A stretch of DNA of 40,683 bases from Candidatus Treponema merdequi (GTDB lineage Bacteria; Spirochaetota; Spirochaetia; Treponematales; Treponemataceae), in NCBI GenBank assembly GCA_018064525.1, contig JAGHVB010000010.1, positions 1 to 40,683 of the forward strand, given 5' to 3'. Shown piece by piece: positions 34,050 to 40,683 of the stretch; within the stretch, counting starts at the first letter, position 1; every line of letters begins with the position of its first letter. The position numbers and the translations under genes are program-made. The notes beneath the pieces are model-generated. The model searched no databases. It saw only the letters and a list, made by a program, of their open reading frames with translations, and was not told the DNA's origin.

Positions 34050-35579
34050 ATGGCTGATACTCAGGAAACTTTTTTTACTAAATTATTCTCATCACTCTTT
34101 TCATCTAACGATCCCGAAGCTAAAAAGAAAAAAAAGTTAAAGGCAATTGCAAAAGAATTGTCTAAATCGCGGTATCATTTTTATAAAAACGATGAAGTTC
34201 TTCCTTCACTTCCAAAACTTTTTTATGAAATTTACAAAGCTGTTGCAAGTGCACAGACAATGTTCAATTCAATTGAAAATCCAAATGCATTTAAGTATAT
34301 GGTTGTCAATTTTGCACTGACAGAACAGCAGCATCAGCTTGCAGACAATCTTACAAAAGAAGCTATTCTTGCAAAAGCACAGACAGATTCTGTTGATAAA
34401 GTATCTGCTGAAATTTCTGAACAGTTAAATCAGTTTTTAAGTGCCTTTGATGCAGAAAAAATAAATGCAATAGAATCTACTTATAAAAAAATTCAGATTT
34501 TTAAAAGTTTCTGCACATTTGATTTTTATTTCTTCCTTAAAAAATTCGATTCAACTTTACGAGAAAAAGAATTTAATTCAATTCCAAAATTTGAAAAAAT
34601 CAATGCAGAATACATTGTAGAAGATTTAAAAGATTTCATTTGTATAGCAGGTCCGGTTACAGAAATTTCTGACTGGTCTGATATGATGAAAATGTTCAAA
34701 GAGGCAAAAGGTCAGGAACCGATCAATCCGAATGTATGGAATAAAATTACAGCAAAACTCCGCTCAATTTTACAATCCAAGACATTTGACCTTATGCTTA
34801 AACTTATGACAAAAAAACCTGATTACTTTTCTGAATATTCAGTCAAAGAAGAGCAAATCATCGATTCTTATCTTGAAAAAATCAAAACTGAAACAGAATC
34901 TACTCTTTCACAGCTTATCGCAGCTCAGAAAAATTCAAAAATCGGCGGACTTTTAAATCAGATTTTCGGTACTACAGATGTTGTAAGACTCCGCTATTAT
35001 ACAGAAGCCGCAAGCGCACCATACGAAAAAAGAAATCTTGGAAAATTCCTCTACGCAGCGCCTTTAAATTATTACAAAGCTTTCCTTCTTGATTATATTA
35101 AAAAAGATTTAAGGGAATTTTCAGACCTCGTACTTATTCGCGGAACATGGACTTCAAATTCACTTTCAGCTCCAATGTCCAATGCATACAATGCACTCCT
35201 TGAATCTTCAGAAAAATTAATAGCATTTGACGATAAGCTTGCAGAAGAAGGAGAAGTCGGAATTAAGCTTAAAACTCATCTTCCTCGTGCAGAACGTGAC
35301 AGAGATGCAAAAGGAATCATCAATACTCTTATTAAAGATGCAAATGAAACAGCAAAAGATTTCTGTGTTGAAGCAACAAAAAATCTTGTTACAATTGCAA
35401 AAACCATCAAGACAATAATGGAAGATTACGCTAAACCAAAAGGCGAAATTATTCTCAACTGGAAAGAACTTGATAAATTTGCAGAACATCCTATCAAACA
35501 GCTTGGAACAGATGTCTATAAACATATTTATCTTTTTGTAACTTTAATGCAGAACTGTTTTTCGAACGGAAATAATTAA
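34050..35579 (+). CDS. Conserved hypothetical protein, 509 residues, soluble and helical
   Basis: I do not recognise a catalytic family; it may belong to a spirochaete-restricted family of unknown function (possibly DUF5312, low confidence). There is no signal peptide or membrane helix. After a short Ser/Phe-rich N-terminus comes a lysine cluster (EAKKKKKLKAIAKELSK, about 23-39). A long, mostly alpha-helical body follows, rich in Lys, Glu, Phe and Tyr, for example FYFFLKKFDSTLREKEF and YYKAFLLDYIKKDLREFSDLVLIRGTW. A cytoplasmic scaffold or adaptor is plausible but not shown. It follows rnfB by 70 nt with its own predicted leaderless promoter, and converges on the 820-residue protein gene with a 7-nt gap. 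Confidence 0.7.
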   Translation: MADTQETFFTKLFSSLFSSNDPEAKKKKKLKAIAKELSKSRYHFYKNDEVLPSLPKLFYEIYKAVASAQTMFNSIENPNAFKYMVVNFALTEQQHQLADNLTKEAILAKAQTDSVDKVSAEISEQLNQFLSAFDAEKINAIESTYKKIQIFKSFCTFDFYFFLKKFDSTLREKEFNSIPKFEKINAEYIVEDLKDFICIAGPVTEISDWSDMMKMFKEAKGQEPINPNVWNKITAKLRSILQSKTFDLMLKLMTKKPDYFSEYSVKEEQIIDSYLEKIKTETESTLSQLIAAQKNSKIGGLLNQIFGTTDVVRLRYYTEAASAPYEKRNLGKFLYAAPLNYYKAFLLDYIKKDLREFSDLVLIRGTWTSNSLSAPMSNAYNALLESSEKLIAFDDKLAEEGEVGIKLKTHLPRAERDRDAKGIINTLIKDANETAKDFCVEATKNLVTIAKTIKTIMEDYAKPKGEIILNWKELDKFAEHPIKQLGTDVYKHIYLFVTLMQNCFSNGNN

Positions 35580-35586
35580 CTGACGG

Positions 35587-38049
35587 TTATCTGAGAACAG
35601 AATCAACAAGTTCTTTGAAATTCATATCAGCAGGGGCAATTTCCTGTCCTTCTGAATGAATTGCAAAAACTCCGTCATCATCTTCTTTTATAACTTCAAC
35701 ATAAGGACTGATTGTCTCAGGTTTTAATACTGTAGAACCAAACTGTGTAAGTGTAAACGGAACATTTAAATCACAATCAGTCAGCTCAACGACATCATCT
35801 TCTGCAGACATAGACTGAGACGAAACTTCATCCTGAATATTTTTTATACTGAAAGAACTTTCTCCAAGAATATCCTTACCAAAAGATTTATTTCCGAAAT
35901 TTACAGAAACTTTTTCATCAACAGACGCAAAACTTGGAACTTCAGGTTCAATATCAAATTTCAAAGAATTATCAGACTGTTCATTACTTACATTCTGTGG
36001 TGCACCAAATCCGATTTCTTCTTCAAACTGTTTTACATCTTCAAACGAAACATCAAAATCATCAAGAGCAACTTCTTCCGAATCAGAAGCATCTTCCTTT
36101 ATAACCGGTGTCAAATCAACATCATCAAGAGTTCCATATTCGACCTGATCAAGAGATGAAAAATCAGGAGCATCAACTGTAAAGTTGTCAATTATCTGAT
36201 CATCATCACTGTCATAAGTTTTTTCAGTTTTTGAAGCAGCACGGTTTATTGTCTCTACATCTGCATTTGTTTCCAGTTCTGAATCAGGAGAATGTTTTTC
36301 ATGCTGTGGAATGTCATCAAGTGTAACCTCTTCAGAAACAGATTCAGCTTCATCAAGTTCTTCGGCCGTTTCTGCATCACTTACTTCTTCTGCATCTGTC
36401 AGTTCTTCAGCTTCATCAAGTTCTTCTACTGTTTCTGCCTCACTTACTTCTTCTGCATCCGTCAGTTCTTCAACTTCATCAAGTTCTTCTACATCATCTA
36501 ATTCCTCAACTTCTTCTGAATCAGACAAGTCTTTTACCTGAACAGGAACCGGTTTTGATTTACCGGAAGAAGCAGGAATATTTTCAGCAGACGGCGTTAC
36601 AGGAGAAACATTCTGAGCACTTCCGCCAACGGCCTGTACTTTTATAGAACCAGATGAAAGAAGTTCCTCAAGCATTTTCTTAATTTCTGCGCTGTTTGAA
36701 AAACCTTCTTCATTTTCTTTTCTGATCTGAACACTCATCGCAGCAAGAAGTTCATCCCAGCTTTTATTTACAAGTTCATTTACTTCTTTATCATATTTTT
36801 TGCCCTTACGGCCAAGACTTCTGATTATTTCAAGAGTTACATCCTGACGTCGTTCTGCAATTTTTCCAGAAACAACTTTCCAGTCTACATTTTCTTTTTT
36901 CTTTAAATATTCACTTACAATTCCAAGCTGGAGTCTTCTGATTCTTTCACGAATGACAATCATATCATCCTGTTTTAAATTAATGCAGAGGAAAACAACA
37001 AGGAATAAAGTCACAAAAATACATATAAGCAGAAGTATTTTAATACTTTCACTCATTGCAAATACTTCATCAGGATAAACGCCACCGATATGACCAAAAG
37101 GAGTTTTTGTACTGGAAACTAAAACCCAGTAATGATTTCTCTCTTTTTTATCTTTTGCAGAAGCATCATATTCTTTTACATCAAAAGTATTTTCAATACT
37201 TGAATAAACAATCTTTTCAGGATTTGTAAGACCTTTTTCCCATCTGGAAAGAATTTCTTTTTCAAAAATCTCTCTTCCGACAACTGGAATCCCAAATACA
37301 AATCCACTTTTATAATCAGATTCTTTTTTTTCGTCTTCAGGATTTAATCCGGAAACAAGACTTCCTGTATCACCAAAAGTAATAAGTTTTTTAGACAAAA
37401 GAACACGGTTAAAATCATTTGCATTTACATAAAATACAAAACTGCCGCGATAGGCTGAATAGCTGTCATAGAATGGAAATGAAACAATAATTCTGTTATC
37501 TCTTCCATCAAAAATTGTATTGCATACAGTTCCACTTGTAGAATACGAATCAGGAGAATTTATTTTTTCAAAAGGAATCTCTTTTTCACCGGAAAGTGTA
37601 ATTGACTCTGAATAATTTTTATATGAAACAATTTCAGAAGTTCTGCTTAAAACATCCGTGCTGAAAGTACTGTAATGAATGCTTGTTCCATTTTTATCAA
37701 TGAGACGCATTCCTAAAAGTCCTGGGGTCTGACTGAAAAGATCACCAGACATTTTTGAACGGTTTCTTACATCATCATCTGAAGGTTTTCCGTCAATATA
37801 GCTTTTAACACTTTTCTGTTTCAAGAAAGAATTTTCACTTTTTCCAAAACGGTTTTCAAGTGTTTCAATATATTCATTATAATTTTCACTTACAGTATCA
37901 AGATGCTTTTGAATTTGAGAAAGTTTTCCCGGTTCATAAAAACGCGCATCAATTACAGAAAATAAGCCTGTAAATGCAACTAATGCAAATGCTGCAAAGA
38001 GAACTGTAGATACTAAGAGGCTGACTGCCGTTTTCTGACCTGAAGTCAC
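35587..38049 (-). CDS. Two-TM protein with sensor-like ectodomain and acidic-repeat cytoplasmic tail
   Basis: The function is not recognised. The 820 residues run: TM1 (about 9-31), an extracytoplasmic region of about 300 residues shaped like a Cache/PAS sensor (LLGMRLIDKNGTSIHYST, IIVSFPFYDSYSAYRGSFVFYV), then TM2 (about 337-357). A basic helical stretch (about 360-460) follows, then a low-complexity tail dominated by Glu, Asp, Ser and Val. In the tail a 21-residue unit ending in EELTDAEEVSEAET repeats (about residues 513-567; DNA 36349-36510). The C-terminal 70 residues (VPFTLTQFGSTVL, FKELVDSVLR) look folded. No kinase, cyclase or methyl-accepting domain is visible. The start is GTG at 38049 with AAAGGA 8 nt upstream. 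It is divergent from hflX. Confidence 0.75.
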   Translation of the reverse strand: MTSGQKTAVSLLVSTVLFAAFALVAFTGLFSVIDARFYEPGKLSQIQKHLDTVSENYNEYIETLENRFGKSENSFLKQKSVKSYIDGKPSDDDVRNRSKMSGDLFSQTPGLLGMRLIDKNGTSIHYSTFSTDVLSRTSEIVSYKNYSESITLSGEKEIPFEKINSPDSYSTSGTVCNTIFDGRDNRIIVSFPFYDSYSAYRGSFVFYVNANDFNRVLLSKKLITFGDTGSLVSGLNPEDEKKESDYKSGFVFGIPVVGREIFEKEILSRWEKGLTNPEKIVYSSIENTFDVKEYDASAKDKKERNHYWVLVSSTKTPFGHIGGVYPDEVFAMSESIKILLLICIFVTLFLVVFLCINLKQDDMIVIRERIRRLQLGIVSEYLKKKENVDWKVVSGKIAERRQDVTLEIIRSLGRKGKKYDKEVNELVNKSWDELLAAMSVQIRKENEEGFSNSAEIKKMLEELLSSGSIKVQAVGGSAQNVSPVTPSAENIPASSGKSKPVPVQVKDLSDSEEVEELDDVEELDEVEELTDAEEVSEAETVEELDEAEELTDAEEVSDAETAEELDEAESVSEEVTLDDIPQHEKHSPDSELETNADVETINRAASKTEKTYDSDDDQIIDNFTVDAPDFSSLDQVEYGTLDDVDLTPVIKEDASDSEEVALDDFDVSFEDVKQFEEEIGFGAPQNVSNEQSDNSLKFDIEPEVPSFASVDEKVSVNFGNKSFGKDILGESSFSIKNIQDEVSSQSMSAEDDVVELTDCDLNVPFTLTQFGSTVLKPETISPYVEVIKEDDDGVFAIHSEGQEIAPADMNFKELVDSVLR
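36349..36510. repeat. In-frame 63-bp tandem repeat, about 2.5 copies
   Basis: Copies start at 36349, 36412 and 36475 (partial), each beginning TTCATCAAGTTCTTC on the plus strand. They are nearly identical and keep the frame of the minus-strand 820-residue protein, encoding a 21-residue acidic unit. Copy number could vary by slippage or recombination without frameshift. Confidence 0.85.
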
Positions 38050-38137
38050 GCTATTTTTCCTTTAAAGATAGTTATACTATATCAATATATATTATCGGAA
38101 AAATAGTATAGCAAATTAAGCATTTTTTTGATATTTT

Positions 38138-39295
38138 ATGCACAATATGGAAGAAATACTCGCAGAACAGCTCAAAAAGCCAAGGTGTCTCCTTGTTGCA
38201 AATCCCGGTGATAATCTGATGGAACTTAAAGGCCTTGTTTTCACTCTGGGAATGGAAATTTCAGATACTTTTACTCTTTCCAAAATTGATATTCAGCCGG
38301 CATACGGAATGGGTTCTGGCAAAGCAGAAGAAATCTGTGCCCATGCAAAAGCTGTTGATTCTGACTGCATTATCATGGATTTTGAACTTGATCCGACAAA
38401 GCAGCGCAACTGGGAAAAACTCTGTCATCTTCCGGTTTTTGACAGACAGGAAGTAATTCTCCGTATTTTCGCACAGAGAGCGCTTACAAAAGAAGCTGTT
38501 TTGCAGGTGGAACTTGCCCGCCTCGAATATTCTTTACCACGCCTGAGTCATATGTATGGCGACCTTGCCCGTCAGAGAGGCGGCTCATATGGTTCAAAAG
38601 GATCTGGTGAAACACAGCTTGAACTCGACAGACGAGGTGTCAGAGAAAGAATCCATATTCTCAGAAAAGAACTCGACAAAGTAATCCAAAACCGTGAAAC
38701 ACAAAGAAAACGAAGGGAAAAAACAAACATCAGAAAAGCTGCACTCTGCGGATATACAAACGCAGGAAAATCTTCACTTCTAAACGCACTAACCTCTTCC
38801 GAAGCATTTGTCGAAAACAAACTGTTTGCAACACTAGACCCTCTTACAAGAAAACTTTTCCTCGCAAATCCATCTTATGAAACTGCAGAAGACTTTTCAC
38901 AAGGACCAGTTGCAAAAGGACACGAAATACTTTTGACTGATACAGTTGGCTTTATCTCAAACCTTCCGCATTCACTTGTAAACGCATTCCGATCAACACT
39001 CGAAGAAGCATCTTATGCAGATTTACTTTTAATTGTACTCGACAGTTCAGACCCGAATGTCTTTTTACATTACGAAACAATAAAAGAAGTATTACAGGAA
39101 ATCAATGCAGATGAACATGAAACACTGATTGTATTAAATAAAATTGATGTAAACACAGATGAATTTACTGTTGCAAGACTGGAAAACCAGTTTCCGTCTC
39201 ACATAAAAGTTTCGACAAAAACCGGTTTTGGAATTGAAGAATTAAAACAAAAACTTTATCAGAAACTTTTTACTTCAAAATCTTTTTTGTCTTAA
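38138..39295 (+). CDS. hflX: GTPase HflX
   Basis: Ribosome-associated GTPase that can split stalled or stress-inactivated 70S ribosomes. The 385 residues include the N-terminal HflX domain (QPAYGMGSGKAEEI, DRQEVILRIFAQRALTKEA, then the signature SKGSGETQLELDRRGVRERI), a helical linker, and a G domain with G1 GYTNAGKSSLLNAL, G2 and G3 in LFATLDPLTR and TDTVGFISNLPHSLV, and G4 NKID. Start: ATG 38138 or the in-frame ATG 38147; neither has a Shine-Dalgarno. The 3' end overlaps the convergent anti-sigma gene by 26 nt. Confidence 0.95.
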   Translation: MHNMEEILAEQLKKPRCLLVANPGDNLMELKGLVFTLGMEISDTFTLSKIDIQPAYGMGSGKAEEICAHAKAVDSDCIIMDFELDPTKQRNWEKLCHLPVFDRQEVILRIFAQRALTKEAVLQVELARLEYSLPRLSHMYGDLARQRGGSYGSKGSGETQLELDRRGVRERIHILRKELDKVIQNRETQRKRREKTNIRKAALCGYTNAGKSSLLNALTSSEAFVENKLFATLDPLTRKLFLANPSYETAEDFSQGPVAKGHEILLTDTVGFISNLPHSLVNAFRSTLEEASYADLLLIVLDSSDPNVFLHYETIKEVLQEINADEHETLIVLNKIDVNTDEFTVARLENQFPSHIKVSTKTGFGIEELKQKLYQKLFTSKSFLS

Positions 39296-39731
39296 TCATC
39301 TTTACAAAAAAATCCATATTGGTTCCTATAAAGAGCGCACAATAAGAAGTAATTGCCAATGCAAAAATGATATAAAATACAATAAGAAAACCTTTATCTG
39401 CTTCGTGAAAACTGCTGAGTCCGAAAGTCAGCATAAATAAAATCATCGCAATTCCACCGATAATCCATTTTGCAATCGAAATAGGATTTTGATTTGAACT
39501 GTATGAAGGATCTATTTTTTTCATTACAGTGATAATCTGTTCATCATCAATTGGAACAGGAATTTCAAGCGGAGTTCTTGTAAGGGATTCTGCCTTTTTT
39601 AACAATCGTACCTGTTTTCTGCATTTTGAACATGTAAGCAGATGTAATGTCACTTCAAACGGAACTCTTTCGCCTTTATCAAGTCCAAGGTAAATATCCA
39701 TAATTCTGTTACATTCATTTTCGTTTTTCAT
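39270..39731 (-). CDS. Zinc-finger anti-sigma factor, two-TM
   Basis: A 153-residue protein with an N-terminal putative zinc-finger (ZAS/zf-HC2) module, H30-x3-C34-x2-C37 in HLLTCSKCRKQV. Two membrane helices follow (about 86-106 and 113-135). Such proteins hold an ECF sigma factor at the membrane and release it on a signal. The start overlaps the stop of the sigma gene by 4 nt (ATGA), the usual coupling of a sigma factor with its anti-sigma. The C-terminus is short and cytoplasmic, with no periplasmic sensor domain, so the signal may come through the membrane or a partner such as the third gene of the set. Confidence 0.85.
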   Translation of the reverse strand: MKNENECNRIMDIYLGLDKGERVPFEVTLHLLTCSKCRKQVRLLKKAESLTRTPLEIPVPIDDEQIITVMKKIDPSYSSNQNPISIAKWIIGGIAMILFMLTFGLSSFHEADKGFLIVFYIIFALAITSYCALFIGTNMDFFVKMIKTKKILK

Positions 39732-40312
39732 ACAAGACCTCTTTGAATAAGTTTATCCCTTAAAATTTTTTTCGCACGAAAGATGTGTGATTTTATCGTA
39801 TTAACAGGCAACCCTGTAATATTACTGATTTCTGCATGTGAAATGTCATAAAAAAAATACATATCAAGACAAACCGCATATTGTTTTGGAAGTTCATTTA
39901 CAGCTTCTCTTATAGCCTCACAGGTAAGCTTTCTTATCTGAGCTTCTTCCGGTGTATCTGAATGATCTTCAAGTATTGTCTCATCAGTTAGCGGAACATA
40001 TTCATCACGGCGCTTAATTGAATTTACTGCAATATTATATGCGATTCTGGTAAGCCATGTTGAAAAAAGAGACTCACCTCGAAAGGTAGAAAGTTTTGTA
40101 TAGGCCTTAAGAAAAACTTCCTGAATAAAATCTTCCGTATCAGTCACATTCTTAAAAAAACTCATTCCCATTGCTTCAACTCTTTTTTTATAAAGAGTCA
40201 TAAGCCGGGCAAAAGACTTACTGTCACCATCAAGTGCAGTCTTTACAAGTTCTGAGTCTCTTTTATAAGCTGCCGTATATTTTAAATCTGAACGGAGATT
40301 ATTTAGCATCAT
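39728..40312 (-). CDS. ECF-type RNA polymerase sigma factor
   Basis: A 194-residue sigma factor with only regions 2 and 4. Region 2 has FARLMTLYKKRVEAMGMSFF, DTEDFIQEVFLKAYTKLSTF and STWLTRIAYNIAVNSIKRR. Region 4 has LPKQYAVCLDMYFFYDISHAEISNITGLPVNTIKSHIFRAK, with the helix-turn-helix near the end. It belongs to the RpoE/SigW type, typically controlling envelope stress or membrane genes. It overlaps the upstream membrane-protein gene by 14 nt and the anti-sigma gene by 4 nt, so the three form one translationally coupled unit. Upstream promoter sequence is cut off by the window end. Confidence 0.95.
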   Translation of the reverse strand: MMLNNLRSDLKYTAAYKRDSELVKTALDGDSKSFARLMTLYKKRVEAMGMSFFKNVTDTEDFIQEVFLKAYTKLSTFRGESLFSTWLTRIAYNIAVNSIKRRDEYVPLTDETILEDHSDTPEEAQIRKLTCEAIREAVNELPKQYAVCLDMYFFYDISHAEISNITGLPVNTIKSHIFRAKKILRDKLIQRGLV

Positions 40313-40652
40313 TCTCTTTGAAAGATGGATTTATTTTATAAAAAATCAGAAGGCTTACACCAATTGCAAGAGGAATCAATCCGCCAAGAAGAACATATGA
40401 AAATCCTTCGATGCAGATAAAAAGAATAGAAAGCATAATTCCAATTGCAGTAAGAAGAAGCCCGGTCAATAACGAAAAAGTTTTCAAATCGAAATTACGG
40501 TTCTGATAAGTTCCAGTTTTAATTCTAAGCTTAACTTCATGGTGATGCCATAAAATATAAAAAAATACAACAATTCCGCCGATTGCAATTCCAACGATAG
40601 GAATAATCGAAATAATTATCTGTGCTGTTGTTGAAGTAAAAGTTTCGCTCAT
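40299..40652 (-). CDS. Small membrane protein, DUF6249-like, in sigma-factor operon
   Basis: A 117-residue protein with three predicted membrane helices (about 10-33, 57-80 and 85-106). Between the first and second is the charged stretch WHHHEVKLRIKTGTYQNRNFD. This matches the layout of small proteins (DUF6249) found beside ECF sigma factors in other phyla. The function is unknown; a role as sensor or partner of the anti-sigma factor is inferred from the operon only. The ATG at 40652 has GGAGG 6-7 nt upstream, the strongest ribosome-binding site of the set, so it is the first gene unless more lie beyond the window. Confidence 0.75.
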   Translation of the reverse strand: MSETFTSTTAQIIISIIPIVGIAIGGIVVFFYILWHHHEVKLRIKTGTYQNRNFDLKTFSLLTGLLLTAIGIMLSILFICIEGFSYVLLGGLIPLAIGVSLLIFYKINPSFKENDAK

Positions 40653-40683
40653 GAAAAACCTCCGCTATATCCGTTATTAATTA

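Noticed and set aside
36349-36510. CRISPR-like direct repeats
   Set aside because: The units are contiguous with no spacers, and they keep the reading frame of a protein.
36311-36541. Ser-rich plus-strand frame across the acidic repeat
   Set aside because: It is the reverse reading of GAA/GAT-type codons of the acidic tail.

Overview
The window looks like chromosomal DNA from a spirochaete of the genus Treponema, probably a gut or rumen species. The clues are a class I (archaeal-type) lysyl-tRNA synthetase, flagellar FliS plus a FlgN-like chaperone, a BMP/TmpC-type lipoprotein ABC uptake system, an Rnf complex in the order C-D-G-E-A-B, a GH10 xylanase lipoprotein, and AT-rich DNA with AT-rich spacers. 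This is inferred from gene content; no rRNA is present to confirm it. I see no tRNA, rRNA, CRISPR array, insertion sequence or prophage.

Layout. 1-1066: a small XRE regulator facing a chloramphenicol-acetyltransferase-like gene. 1256-7725 (+): dnaE, a YggT-family membrane protein and recG. 7709-8548 (-): a short sigma-70 factor lacking region 1.1, converging on recG. 8930-16644 (-): a tight gene string transcribed ftsH, lolA-like, rodZ-like, rimO, uvrD/pcrA. 16809-17724 (+): fliS and a FlgN-like gene, converging on a cation diffusion facilitator (17735-18907, -). 19161-20777 (+): lysS. 20892-25184 (-): a BMP-family (nucleoside-type) ABC importer, divergent from a small putative outer-membrane protein. 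25998-27530 (-): RNase Y. 27645-28658 (-): GH10 xylanase. 28963-33979 (+): rnfCDGEAB. 34050-38049: two large proteins I cannot assign, converging on each other. 38138-39295 (+): hflX. 39270-40652 (-): a three-gene string of membrane protein, ECF sigma factor and zinc-finger anti-sigma factor.

How the genes fit together. Most genes are replication, repair, translation, RNA-decay and envelope housekeeping. The accessory physiology is xylan cleavage at the cell surface, probable nucleoside import, and an Rnf ion pump linking ferredoxin and NAD in an anaerobe.

The most interesting signals are regulatory. (1) A near-consensus sigma-54 (-24/-12) promoter lies upstream of the short sigma-70 factor, which would make an RpoN-to-sigma cascade like the RpoN-RpoS cascade of Borrelia. 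(2) Five genes without a Shine-Dalgarno have a -10-like hexamer exactly 6 nt before the ATG, which predicts leaderless mRNAs. (3) A perfect 22-bp palindrome is embedded in a consensus promoter for the BMP importer. (4) A GC-rich REP-like inverted pair lies in the predicted 5' leader of the xylanase gene. (5) A perfect CRP/FNR-type site lies between the xylanase gene and the rnf operon. (6) An 820-residue two-TM protein with a putative sensor ectodomain has a 21-residue acidic repeat but no output domain I recognise.
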